45,336 nucleotides of DNA from contig DCAZ01000018.1 in NCBI GenBank assembly GCA_002313925.1, positions 1 to 45,336 of the forward strand, given 5' to 3'. Of the stretch, positions 17,507 through 25,794 are shown piece by piece. Below the pieces are notes generated by a model that saw only the letters and a program-made list of their open reading frames with translations, had not been told where the DNA came from and did no database searches. The stretch's first letter is position 1. Every line of letters starts with the position of its first letter. Made by a program: the position numbers and the translations under genes. Source of the DNA: Gemmatimonadales bacterium UBA1120 (GTDB lineage Bacteria; Gemmatimonadota; Gemmatimonadetes; Longimicrobiales; Gaopeijiaceae).

Positions 17507-18355
17507 TTAGTCCTTATCTGTATCCTCGTCGGATTCTTCCGCTGAAAAGAAACTAGTAAGCCAACCTAAAGCCTTCTTAGTCACACTCTCGTTTTGAGAC
17601 GCAACAAGTTGCTGAGTTGGCCCATCTGCAGGAGCCTTCCAAGTTGGAGCTGCAGCTGCCACACCAGCCGGCACCTGCTCCTCACCATCACTTCCTTCTC
17701 TAAGAATCTGGATCTGCCCAGATTTCTCCATATCCCAAGCAAGATTGAGGATCTTCTGAGTTCCATGTTCCATATCGACGATCAGCTTGTCGATCCGGGT
17801 AACAAAAAAGTTATATGAGATGTTCACTGGGACTGCGATAAGTAGTCCAGCCGCCGTAGTGAGCAGCGCGACTTTAATACCGCCAGCCACAAGAGTTGGA
17901 TCCACATCGCCGGCCAGCTCAATAGCAGCAAACGCTAGAACCATGCCTACCACAGTACCCAGAAAGCCCATAAGCGGAGCAACGTTGGCGATCGTTGCCA
18001 GAATGACAAGGCCCCGCTCCAAAAAGCCAAGCTCTATAGTTCCCGTTGTGGCAACTACAGATTCTAACTCACCAGCGACAAGCCTACGTGTCTGAATTCG
18101 TCGGAGCCCAGCAAGTAGAATCGCACTTGCCGGTCCTGGGGTATTCCGACAAATCTCAATAGCCGCTGACACGTCTCCCGTCATAGCAGCCGCTTCTACT
18201 TCTTCCAGGACGCGGTCAGTACCGCGGTGAGCGACGTGGAGCGTCCAGAATTTGGCAAAAATCACACCCAAAGCAACCATCGAGCACAGCGTGAGCGGGT
18301 ACATCATCCACCCGCCATCCGCGAATAGGGTCATCAACTGGTATTGGGTGCCCAC
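17507..18355 (-). CDS. exbB: ExbB/TolQ-family motor subunit
   Basis: The 282-aa MotA/TolQ/ExbB protein has an N-terminal membrane helix (about 14-35), a cytoplasmic domain, then two long helices (GLVILATIANVAPLMGFLGT near 115-134 and GGIKVALLTTAAGLLIAVP near 160-180) that form the proton channel with ExbD. The C-terminal 60 residues are an acidic, probably disordered tail beyond the usual family end (SAEESDEDTDKD). The start is GTG, with an ATG seven codons inside. It is the first gene of exbB-exbD-exbD-tonB, and a TTGACA-type promoter lies about 100 bases upstream. Confidence 0.92.
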   Translation of the reverse strand: MGTQYQLMTLFADGGWMMYPLTLCSMVALGVIFAKFWTLHVAHRGTDRVLEEVEAAAMTGDVSAAIEICRNTPGPASAILLAGLRRIQTRRLVAGELESVVATTGTIELGFLERGLVILATIANVAPLMGFLGTVVGMVLAFAAIELAGDVDPTLVAGGIKVALLTTAAGLLIAVPVNISYNFFVTRIDKLIVDMEHGTQKILNLAWDMEKSGQIQILREGSDGEEQVPAGVAAAAPTWKAPADGPTQQLVASQNESVTKKALGWLTSFFSAEESDEDTDKD

Positions 18356-18455
18356 TTAGGCCTACTCCTGATTGAGTTTTGTGACCAACCGCTTGAGCAG
18401 AAAAGTCTAGGCTAAACCTATGCTTAGCACTGACAGATCCTTACAAGACCTGCGG

Positions 18456-18485
18456 AATGTAGAGTAGGTCTGAGGAAAGTGTCAA
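18456..18485 (-). promoter_or_regulatory. Candidate sigma-70-type promoter of exbB operon
   Basis: On the - strand TTGACA (18480-18485) is followed after 18 bases by TACATT (18456-18461), four of six matches to the -10 consensus. Initiation would leave a leader of roughly 95 bases before the exbB start. It fits the first gene of an operon, but no other evidence supports it. No Fur-box-like repeat was evident to me in this gap. Confidence 0.45.
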
Positions 18486-18528
18486 CGCATGAATGCTGAC
18501 AAGAAAATACGGATGGATTCATGGGGTT

Positions 18529-19329
18529 TCACGCCTGTAGCCCTGCCGGTTCCAGTGCTGTGTCCAGTGCTGGCAGTCTACCTAGCAGAATTTCTCGCAA
18601 ACGGTCGATACCAAGATCTTGCTCCAAGCGGCCTTCAATGGCTACAGCAATCTGGGAGGTCTCCTCACTTACGATAATTACGATTGCATCTGTTTCCTCG
18701 CTCAGACCAATAGCCGCACGGTGTCGTGTCCCAAGGGAATGGTCAACCTGCGACTGTGTCAGCGGGAGGATAGCACCCGCGCTGCGGATCTGATCTCCAG
18801 AGATTAGAACAGCTCCATCGTGAAGCGGTGAATAAGGTGTAAATATCGTCTTGAGGATTTCCGCTGATACACGAGCGTCGATCGAGCTTCCAGTCTCGGC
18901 ATATTCATCTAGGCCGATTTCCTGTTGTATCGCAATGATCGCTCCATGTCCTGAACCAGATAAGCTGATCACAGCGTCTAACACCTCTTCTGCAATTCGT
19001 CCCACTTCCATACGCTGGAAAATACGGACCATCTTGCTACGACCAAGACGAGCAAGTGCCGACCGGAGCTCAGGTTGGAATACCACAAGCGCTGCGATCG
19101 CCCCGTACTGAAAAACCGCCTCTAACAGAGTTCGGATCAAAACTAGGTCCAGCAAGCGAGCAGCACCGTATATGAACGCAAGCGAAACCAGTCCAAGCAT
19201 GATCTGCATCGCACGAGTACGCTGAATGACAAGTAGGATCCGGTAAGCCAGGAACGCTACAAGAAGGATTTCCACTACATCAGTCCATCCCGGCTTCAAG
19301 AATTCCAGTTGTTCCCAGATCCGGACCAC
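18529..19329 (-). CDS. cdaA: Diadenylate cyclase CdaA (c-di-AMP synthase)
   Basis: The 266-aa protein has three N-terminal hydrophobic segments (about 18-37, 41-60 and 72-86) and a DAC catalytic domain with DGA at 171-173 (SPLHDGAVLI) and RHR at 202-204 (LGTRHRAAIGL). This is the CdaA class, which makes cyclic di-AMP from two ATP at the membrane. c-di-AMP controls potassium and osmotic balance and cell-wall stress. It starts 27 bases after the ftsH stop, so it probably shares its transcript. No c-di-AMP phosphodiesterase or CdaR-like partner is adjacent. Catalytic motifs are complete. Confidence 0.95.
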   Translation of the reverse strand: MVRIWEQLEFLKPGWTDVVEILLVAFLAYRILLVIQRTRAMQIMLGLVSLAFIYGAARLLDLVLIRTLLEAVFQYGAIAALVVFQPELRSALARLGRSKMVRIFQRMEVGRIAEEVLDAVISLSGSGHGAIIAIQQEIGLDEYAETGSSIDARVSAEILKTIFTPYSPLHDGAVLISGDQIRSAGAILPLTQSQVDHSLGTRHRAAIGLSEETDAIVIIVSEETSQIAVAIEGRLEQDLGIDRLREILLGRLPALDTALEPAGLQA

Positions 19330-19356
19330 TGCTATGGCTCCTCGGTCAAGTTCCCG

Positions 19357-21387
19357 TCACCCTTCGCTGTTATGATCGGGGGCTTCGTAAATGCTGGTAG
19401 CAGGTCCTGGGAGCGGCCCGTCTGCCCCGGGCAAACCTAGTGGAGGTGGGGATTTTTCAGGTTGCTGCGACGGATCAGGTGGGCTAGCAGAGATTTCTTC
19501 GCTGGCTGGAACCGGTTGAGGAGGGAGTGCTTCCCCCCGCTCAAGAGCCTCGATTTCTTCGCGACCCAACGTCTCACGTTCTAAGAGCGTTTGCGCCACG
19601 CTCTCAAGTAGATCGCCGTTTTCCTTCAGCACTTCGTGAGCACGTTCGTGGGCTGTGTCTAGGAGACGTTTCACTTCCTCGTCAACCAACCTAGCCGTGT
19701 GTTCAGAAACAACCCTCCTCTGGCCGAGTTCCCTGCCCAAGAACACTTCCTGCTCAGAATCACCCACAGATACTAGCCCGACGACATCACTCATTCCGAA
19801 AGTCATCACCATCTTTCTGGCCATAGCGGTTGCCCGCTCAATGTCATTGCCAGCACCCGTCGTAACAGCCTTCGGGCCGAAGGTGACTTCCTCCGCAACC
19901 CGTCCACCAAACAGCATGGCAAGCTGTCCTTCCATCCACTCCTTGGTGTACGAGTGCCGGTCTTCCTCCGGGAGACTGGCCGTGATCCCTAAGGCACTTC
20001 CTCTTGGAATGATGCTGACCTTATAGACCGGATCAAGCCCTGGAATCTTCAATCCAAGGACCGTATGCCCTGCTTCATGATACGCAGTGAGCTGACGCTC
20101 ATTCTCCGTGAGGACTAAGCTTCGGCGCTCCGTACCAAACATGACCTTGTCCTTGGCTTGCTCGAAGTCCTTCATGGCTACTTTCTCAGCATCTTCACGA
20201 GCTGCGTGGAGCGCGGCTTCATTGCAAATATTCTCAAGATCAGCACCACTCATACCTGGTGTTCCTCGGGCGATGAGTGCAAGCTCAACATCATCGGCAA
20301 GTGGAAGTTTCTTGGCATGAATCCGGAGGATACCTTCTCTCCCTTTCACGTCTGGGACATCGACGACGATCTGCCGGTCAAAACGTCCCGGCCGCAGAAG
20401 TGCAGGATCAAGTACATCCGGTCTATTGGTCGCTGCCAGAAGAATCACACCTTCGTTCGTCTCAAAACCATCCATCTCGACGAGGAGTGCATTAAGGGTC
20501 TGTTCACGTTCATCATGCCCACCACCAAGCCCTGCCCCACGATGTCTTCCGACAGCATCGATTTCGTCTACGAAGATTATACAGGGGGCGTGTTCCTTGC
20601 CCTGCTCAAAAAGGTCACGAACCCGTGAAGCACCAACACCGACAAACATTTCGACAAAATCCGAACCAGACATCTGGAAGAAGGGACGGCCTGCTTCGCC
20701 AGCAACTGCTCTCGCTAGAAGAGTTTTACCTGTTCCTGGGGGACCAACGAGTAGAACTCCAGTTGGCAAGCGCCCACCCAATCGAGAGAACTTACTCGGA
20801 TCTTTAAGGAATTCGATAATCTCCTCAAGCTCCTGCTTTGCTTCATCCGCTCCAGCAACGTCTGCGAAAGTGACCTTAGGTGTGTCAGGTGAAATAAGCT
20901 TGGCCTTAGATCGACCGAATTGGAATGCACGATTACCACCACCCTGCATCGTACGGAAAATCCAAATCCAGAAAGCAATAAATAGCAGCCAAGGAAGTGC
21001 ACTGAGCAGTAGTTGGCCCCAGCCAGGTTGCGACGTCTTTGCATCAATGATGACGTCTTCCGCCTCTAGGTCCCCTATGAGTCCATCAGTCATCTCGCCC
21101 GGAAGAGTAAGCTCAAATCGGGTGATTTCCTGATCCGCCTTAATCACTGGAGCACGAAACTCACCATCTATGTCGCGATCACTAACGGTCACCTTATGCA
21201 CGTTCCCGCGACTAAGTTCGGCCCGGAACTCCGTGTATGAGATCTTGGCGGACGCCGGATCGTTATTCCCGACTAATCTGGTTACCAATAGGAACAAAAT
21301 GACCATTATCCCGATGAGTGCCGTGTTCTTAGAGAACCGGCCTAACGGTTTGTTGTCGTTCGGACGTATCGGTTCAGGTTCTGGCAT
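19357..21387 (-). CDS. ftsH: ATP-dependent membrane protease FtsH
   Basis: The 676-aa protein has two membrane helices (about 22-38 and 126-145) around a small periplasmic domain. An AAA+ ATPase domain follows, with Walker A GPPGTGKT at 215-222, Walker B IIFVDEIDAVG and the pore motif FVGVGA. The M41 zinc protease domain has HEAGH at 437-441. The final 60 residues are Pro-rich and not conserved. FtsH degrades misassembled membrane proteins and regulators. It lies between tilS with its hpt remnant and cdaA. All catalytic motifs are intact and the length is normal. Confidence 0.97.
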   Translation of the reverse strand: MPEPEPIRPNDNKPLGRFSKNTALIGIMVILFLLVTRLVGNNDPASAKISYTEFRAELSRGNVHKVTVSDRDIDGEFRAPVIKADQEITRFELTLPGEMTDGLIGDLEAEDVIIDAKTSQPGWGQLLLSALPWLLFIAFWIWIFRTMQGGGNRAFQFGRSKAKLISPDTPKVTFADVAGADEAKQELEEIIEFLKDPSKFSRLGGRLPTGVLLVGPPGTGKTLLARAVAGEAGRPFFQMSGSDFVEMFVGVGASRVRDLFEQGKEHAPCIIFVDEIDAVGRHRGAGLGGGHDEREQTLNALLVEMDGFETNEGVILLAATNRPDVLDPALLRPGRFDRQIVVDVPDVKGREGILRIHAKKLPLADDVELALIARGTPGMSGADLENICNEAALHAAREDAEKVAMKDFEQAKDKVMFGTERRSLVLTENERQLTAYHEAGHTVLGLKIPGLDPVYKVSIIPRGSALGITASLPEEDRHSYTKEWMEGQLAMLFGGRVAEEVTFGPKAVTTGAGNDIERATAMARKMVMTFGMSDVVGLVSVGDSEQEVFLGRELGQRRVVSEHTARLVDEEVKRLLDTAHERAHEVLKENGDLLESVAQTLLERETLGREEIEALERGEALPPQPVPASEEISASPPDPSQQPEKSPPPLGLPGADGPLPGPATSIYEAPDHNSEG

Positions 21388-21437
21388 ACTGCTTTAACCT
21401 CGCGTGGCCAACCTTATTGCATGGCACAGAAAACTCA

Positions 21438-21655
21438 TCATAGGCTCGCAATATATGGTAAATGGCGAAAGTCCTTAGCATGATCCAGACCATACCCCAC
21501 AAGAAACTCATTAGGTGCATTAAAGCCTAGCCAACAGGGCGAAAGTCCTCCAATGATCCCCTTAATACGCCTAAAACAATCAGGTGATCCTGGCGTGAGT
21601 ACGCTTTTCCAATGTCATGTCTTATCTCGTGGACGCGCGCCCAAATCTCCCTCAT
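21438..21655 (-). pseudogene. hpt: Hypoxanthine phosphoribosyltransferase remnant, middle deleted
   Basis: From ATG 21655 the - strand reads MREIWARVHEIRHDIGKAYS then QDHLIVLGVLRGS, the N terminus of hypoxanthine-guanine phosphoribosyltransferase, and stops at 21527-21529. In another frame the same strand reads WLGFNAPNEFLVGYGLDHA, KDFRHLPYIASL and stop at 21438-21440, the exact C terminus of the family. The whole locus is 218 bases against about 540 for intact genes, so roughly 320 bases are gone. These include the PRPP-binding loop (normally acidic-acidic-I-x-D-T-G-x-T), and a frame change lies at the junction. The place between tilS and ftsH is the classic one for hpt. The product cannot be active. 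Confidence 0.85.
21464..21549 (-). repeat. 12-base direct repeat within hpt remnant
   Basis: GGCGAAAGTCCT occurs at 21464-21475 and again at 21538-21549, 74 bases apart. The first copy encodes KDFR of the conserved C-terminal hpt motif. The second lies next to the deletion junction of the remnant and encodes EDFR in the broken N-terminal frame. Slippage or template switching at such a repeat may have shaped the junction. Confidence 0.5.
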
Positions 21656-21686
21656 GGTAAAGACTGGGCGAACTGGCTGTCCTTCC

Positions 21687-23057
21687 TCAAACGGCTTTCA
21701 CATCCGAGATCCCTATGTGTAGAACATTTTTTGTTTCGCTTGTATCACCATGAGGTGTTGCTTCAGCAACACCTGGAATCCAGAGCACACTCCCAACTCC
21801 ATCAACCAATAGAGGGACCTGGCACCGCTCGGGTTCGGGAATCCGAGCTTCCAGAAAGAGTTTCTTCAATTTCCTAGTGCCAACAGTCAGGTGAATCCGG
21901 TCTCCGGGTCGGCGTGCACGGATCGTTAAGGGGAAGCGAGGTGAAGCCAAAGCCAGGCATTCAGACATCAAATCGAGACTCTTTTCGGGACTCCACTTAA
22001 CAAGTAGTTCACGACCACCCAAAAGCGCTCTACCTGACCCTGGTTGTGAATTTGAGATCAGTACGGGTCTATCAACGATGCTCACGGCTTTAGTGGAAAG
22101 AACCAAACGGTCCAGATCTCGCCGCAAACGTAAACCTCCGGTTAAGTCGATTTTCTGACCACTCTGTGCTGAGTCAACAAAATCCGAAGCCAACCTGGTT
22201 CCAGTAGCATCCAGCGGGTACCCATGTCTCCTCGCGACTTCGCGAAGGATTCGACCGCGAACTGCTCCATGGAACTCAGTTATCCTTTTGAAATCAAGTG
22301 AAAGGGCCTCCCTATCCTGCTCCAATTCAAGAGACCCCAGCACTTCGTTAAGCAAGCTGAGCCAGGCTTCCTCATCCTCTCTTGCTAGATTTGCCAACCG
22401 AACGAGAGACCTCCTCGCAGCAGGCGCAACCCTTGATTCTATTTCTGGTAACACATCGTTGCGGATGATGTTACGTGTGAAGCGCTGTTCTTGGTTTGTG
22501 GGATCTTCTCGCCAATCTAGACACACGTCCTGGGCATACAGAGCGATTTCATCTCGCCAAAAGGGTAAAAGTGGGCGCCAAACTCCAGGATCTCGGTATT
22601 CGCTCATGCCACTAAGCCCTCTCAACCCGCTACCTCGAACCATCCGAAAGAGCACAGTCTCAGCTTGATCATCAGCATGGTGCGCCATCACAACTACTCC
22701 CCCCCCAACACGGGTCCGGACAGACTCAAGAAAGTCATGACGTGCGTTGCGGGCTGACTCTTCTGATATCAGCGCTTCCTTAGCACGTCCCAGTTCGAGT
22801 GGCACACCCCAAGCACGACAGAGTCCAGATACCCACTGGGCATCAGCTGCGCTGTCATCCCGTGAGCAATGGTCAAAGTGTGCCGCATGAAGCTGATGGG
22901 ACTGAGTAATTGCAAAGCGAAAGAGATGGAGAAGTGCGACAGAGTCCAGACCTCCGGAGATTGCTACTACAATAGGAGCATCTGAGAGAAAACTGCTACG
23001 AGCCGACCTAAACCTTGACTGAAAGCGTCTGACAAGACTGACTTGATCTCCACTCAT
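21687..23057 (-). CDS. tilS: tRNA(Ile)-lysidine synthase TilS
   Basis: The 456-aa PP-loop ATPase has SGGLDS at residues 34-39 and the HHADDQAET signature near 126. A C-terminal TilS domain is present (KKLFLEARIPEPER and LWIPGVAEA). It adds lysine to C34 of tRNA-Ile with CAU anticodon so that it reads AUA. The ATG overlaps the glpQ-like stop as ATGA. The hpt remnant begins 31 bases downstream, then ftsH, matching the widespread tilS-hpt-ftsH order. A CAT-anticodon tRNA gene is about 0.9 kb upstream. Active-site motifs are intact. Confidence 0.95.
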   Translation of the reverse strand: MSGDQVSLVRRFQSRFRSARSSFLSDAPIVVAISGGLDSVALLHLFRFAITQSHQLHAAHFDHCSRDDSAADAQWVSGLCRAWGVPLELGRAKEALISEESARNARHDFLESVRTRVGGGVVVMAHHADDQAETVLFRMVRGSGLRGLSGMSEYRDPGVWRPLLPFWRDEIALYAQDVCLDWREDPTNQEQRFTRNIIRNDVLPEIESRVAPAARRSLVRLANLAREDEEAWLSLLNEVLGSLELEQDREALSLDFKRITEFHGAVRGRILREVARRHGYPLDATGTRLASDFVDSAQSGQKIDLTGGLRLRRDLDRLVLSTKAVSIVDRPVLISNSQPGSGRALLGGRELLVKWSPEKSLDLMSECLALASPRFPLTIRARRPGDRIHLTVGTRKLKKLFLEARIPEPERCQVPLLVDGVGSVLWIPGVAEATPHGDTSETKNVLHIGISDVKAV

Positions 23058-23899
23058 TTCAAATCGTCTTGTAGCATCAATTCGGGGGGGCGAGATCTGA
23101 TCTGAGTCAATACTGACGCGAGTAGATCCGGACGATCACTTTGAATGGCATCAACACCCCAGTTGATAAGACGACGCATGTCACTTGGTTCATCCACAGT
23201 CCAAACGTGCACCGGAATATTTTGGGCATGCGCCTGCCGAATAAAGCGCGGCGATACGACTCGTAGACCTTTCCAGATCTCAGGGACCTGAAGCACATCT
23301 GCGGGAAGACTGTAGGAGTTCCGCCACGGGAGAAGATGTCCTAGCCAAAACCAAAAAACTTGTTGGCGGCTAGCACCCCAGGGGCCTATATAGTGCTTGA
23401 TTTTCCTGCGGCACCGTTCGAAGGTTGCCGCTACAAGCACACGATGCTCGGCAGAATGACGTTCTATTAACTCAACCAGTGGCCCCGCTACTTGGGGTTC
23501 CTTCACCTCGACATTCATGCGTGTGTGCGGGAGAGCCATCAGTACCTCTTCAAAGGTCGGCACGGTCACGCCCTCACCCCGAAACGAATGCTCACCTGTT
23601 AAGTCCTTGAAGTGATATCCCGCATCCAATCTGCGGATCTCATCCAGGGTCAACTCTTCTACTGAGCCAATCCCATCTGTCGTTCTATCGACTGTTGCAT
23701 CGTGTATCACGACTACGCACCCATCACGCGTTAGGCGGACATCCATTTCCAACATGTCTGCCCCCCACCACTCAACTGCTCTCTGAAATGCTATTAGAGT
23801 ATTCTCAGGCGCTAGTTTTGCGCCGCCGCGATGTGCGACTAATAACGGTGCCCCTGAAAGATATATGCACCCGGTACGAAAGCGCTGAAGTCTAAGCAT
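23054..23899 (-). CDS. Glycerophosphodiester phosphodiesterase (GDPD family)
   Basis: The 281-aa TIM-barrel enzyme has the GDPD signature: H23-R24 in VAHRGGAKLAPENT, E32, the metal-binding pair E51/D53 in DMLEMDVRLT, and catalytic H66 in VIHDATVDRTTDG. It hydrolyses glycerophosphodiesters from lipid turnover to glycerol-3-phosphate and an alcohol. No clear signal peptide is present, so it is predicted cytoplasmic (UgpQ-like) rather than periplasmic GlpQ. Its stop overlaps the tilS start by four bases. A C-terminal IPVHVWTVDEP motif is also typical. Substrate specificity is not readable. Confidence 0.92.
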   Translation of the reverse strand: MLRLQRFRTGCIYLSGAPLLVAHRGGAKLAPENTLIAFQRAVEWWGADMLEMDVRLTRDGCVVVIHDATVDRTTDGIGSVEELTLDEIRRLDAGYHFKDLTGEHSFRGEGVTVPTFEEVLMALPHTRMNVEVKEPQVAGPLVELIERHSAEHRVLVAATFERCRRKIKHYIGPWGASRQQVFWFWLGHLLPWRNSYSLPADVLQVPEIWKGLRVVSPRFIRQAHAQNIPVHVWTVDEPSDMRRLINWGVDAIQSDRPDLLASVLTQIRSRPPELMLQDDLK

Positions 23900-23985
23900 T
23901 CCTATAGACTAGTTGGCTCGCTTAGCTCGAGCTCTGTATGTCTGTTTCGACACGCTCGATCTCATCGGAAGATATGATTTTTAGA

Positions 23986-24059
23986 TGCCGGAGGAGGGAC
24001 TCGAACCCCCGACACGCGGATTATGATTCCGCTGCTCTAACCGACTGAGCTACTCCGGC
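23986..24059 (-). tRNA. tRNA with CAT anticodon, probably elongator Met (Ile2 possible)
   Basis: The 74-base - strand gene folds fully: 7-bp acceptor (GCCGGAG/CTCCGGC), D arm with GCTC/GAGC, anticodon stem GCGGA/TCCGC with loop ATCATAA (anticodon CAT), 5-base variable loop, T arm GGGGG/CCCTC with TTCGAGT loop, and discriminator A. No 3' CCA is encoded. The paired first base (G1-C72) rules out the usual initiator. Elongator Met is favoured by overall appearance. tRNA-Ile2, the substrate of TilS encoded just downstream, cannot be excluded by eye. Confidence 0.9.
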
Positions 24060-24070
24060 GGCGGGGAAAA

Positions 24071-24098
24071 AGCTTATCCGGGGCTGAGAGCATGTCAA
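24071..24098 (-). promoter_or_regulatory. Candidate promoter of the tRNA gene
   Basis: On the - strand TTGACA (24093-24098) and TAAGCT (24071-24076) are separated by 16 bases and end about 11 bases before the tRNA 5' end. The spacing would start transcription just before the mature tRNA. It lies in the gap after ftsB and supports independent tRNA transcription. Confidence 0.5.
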
Positions 24099-24139
24099 CC
24101 GGACAACCCATAATGCCCTTCCCCCGGGTATCAAACAGA

Positions 24140-24466
24140 CTAGCGCCTTTCCGTCCCTGCCGAATCCACAGACGGCCTTACTGAGTTAGACGGCTCTGCG
24201 AAACGATATAGGGTCTCTCCGTCTCTGATCATGCCAAAACGCTCTCTAGCGATCCTTTCAAGCATACTAGGGTCGGACTCCACGGAGTCCGCCAGTGCTA
24301 GAAGCGAGTCAATTTGCTGACGCTTTCTTGCGAGTTCGTCCTCTACTTCCTCCAGCTCCATACGAACTTCTCGGAGAGCAAACCAAGAGTATTCTCCGCT
24401 GAAAACAGCATAATACACAGCAAACAGAAGGATGGCCGGTAGGATGGTCTTCTTAAGCCTGCTCAT
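24140..24466 (-). CDS. ftsB: Septum formation initiator family protein (FtsB/DivIC)
   Basis: The 108-aa protein has a membrane helix near the N terminus (about 7-22), followed by a coiled coil of about 45 residues (MELEEVEDELARKRQQIDSL). A conserved segment then ends with ARERFGMIRDGETLYRF, the FtsB/DivIC hallmark. Such proteins form the FtsQLB complex that activates septal wall synthesis. The ATG directly abuts the enolase stop codon, and the eno-ftsB order is common in bacteria. The last 20 residues are a polar tail outside the family core. Confidence 0.88.
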   Translation of the reverse strand: MSRLKKTILPAILLFAVYYAVFSGEYSWFALREVRMELEEVEDELARKRQQIDSLLALADSVESDPSMLERIARERFGMIRDGETLYRFAEPSNSVRPSVDSAGTERR

Positions 24467-25780
24467 TTAGGACGCTCCAATCTGAGTAGGTGATGAAATT
24501 GAAGACCATATACTAGTCCCAGGGTAGCGGGCTCTTTCTCCTAGCTCCTCCTCAATCCTCAGGAGTTGATTGTACTTGGCGACTCGATCAGTCCGACTGG
24601 CACTACCCGTTTTGATCTGACCAGCACCCATCGCAACTGCAAGATCCGCAATCATAGTGTCTTCTGTTTCACCCGAGCGATGGGATACAATACTTCGATA
24701 ACCAGCGTCACGAGCAACCCGCATCGTCTCAAAAGTCTCCGTGAGAGTGCCAATTTGATTGACCTTGATCAGGATAGCGTTCGCAGTGTCTAAGCGGATC
24801 CCTTCCTGAAGTCGATCTACACTAGTCGCAAATAGATCATCACCAACTAGTTGCACTCGATCTCCAATAGCCTCAGTGAGTGCTTTCCATCCGTCCCAGT
24901 CATTTTCATCGAGCGGATCCTCAAGAGAGCTGATGGGATAGTTCTCCACCCACCCCACCCAAAAATCTACCATGGAAGCTGTATCCCGAGACTCACCTGA
25001 TGACCACTTAAACACATACTGGCCATCTTCAAAGAATTCACTGGCCGCCGCGTCAAGTGTAAGTACGACGTCCTCGCCAACCTGATACCCCGCTCTATCA
25101 ATTGCCTCGAGCACAGTTTCGATTGCTGCTTCGTTACTGCTTAGATCAGGAGCGAATCCACCCTCATCACCCACTGCAGTGCTTTTTCCCTGTGAGGCAA
25201 GAACCAGTTTGAGATGATGGAAAATCTCCACGCCGATCCTCAAACCTTCACTGAAGCTATCAGCACCAACCGGCATAACCATGAATTCCTGAATATCGAC
25301 ATTATTGGGTGCATGTGCCCCGCCGTTCAGGATGTTCATCATCGGGACCGGCAGGAGGTCAGCATCTCCCATAGGGGATAAATAACGCCAAAGTGGCAGC
25401 CCATCCTCGGCGGCGGCGGCCCTTGCAACTGCCATCGATACCGCAAGAATTGCATTCGCTCCAAGATTTTGCTTGTTATGAGTCCCATCGAGTTCAATCA
25501 TGATCTGATCGACTTTAGCCTGGCTTCGCGCGTCGACCCCTTTCAATGCTTTAGCTATGACCGTTTCGACATTCTCAACTGCTCTCAAAACTCCCTTGCC
25601 GAGAAATCGTGTGGGGTCACCATCCCTTAGTTCAACAGCCTCATGGACCCCTGTTGATGCACCGGAAGGCACCGCGGCCCGCCCTGTCACACCTGTCTCT
25701 AATGTGATCTCAGCCTCGACTGTTGGATTCCCCCTCGAGTCGAGAATCTGCCTTCCACTTACACGGACGATACCAGACAT
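24467..25780 (-). CDS. eno: Enolase
   Basis: The 437-aa enzyme interconverts 2-phosphoglycerate and phosphoenolpyruvate in glycolysis. Family blocks are all present: ILDSRGNPTVE near residue 12, the SGASTG loop near 40, the GGAHAPNN loop near 155, metal ligands in LTLDAAASE, SLEDPLDEND and QLVGDDLFAT, and the catalytic Lys in LIKVNQIGTLTE near 340. The SHRSGETEDT signature is near 372. Length is normal. The upstream plsC gene ends 14 bases before it and ftsB follows without a gap, so it lies in the nnrED-thiL-plsC-eno-ftsB transcript. Confidence 0.98.
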   Translation of the reverse strand: MSGIVRVSGRQILDSRGNPTVEAEITLETGVTGRAAVPSGASTGVHEAVELRDGDPTRFLGKGVLRAVENVETVIAKALKGVDARSQAKVDQIMIELDGTHNKQNLGANAILAVSMAVARAAAAEDGLPLWRYLSPMGDADLLPVPMMNILNGGAHAPNNVDIQEFMVMPVGADSFSEGLRIGVEIFHHLKLVLASQGKSTAVGDEGGFAPDLSSNEAAIETVLEAIDRAGYQVGEDVVLTLDAAASEFFEDGQYVFKWSSGESRDTASMVDFWVGWVENYPISSLEDPLDENDWDGWKALTEAIGDRVQLVGDDLFATSVDRLQEGIRLDTANAILIKVNQIGTLTETFETMRVARDAGYRSIVSHRSGETEDTMIADLAVAMGAGQIKTGSASRTDRVAKYNQLLRIEEELGERARYPGTSIWSSISSPTQIGAS

Positions 25781-25794
25781 TGGATTTTCTCGTC

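Noticed and set aside
20426..21133. 235-aa open frame on the + strand
   Set aside because: Lies entirely opposite the conserved ATPase part of ftsH; Ser/Pro/Arg-rich shadow translation.
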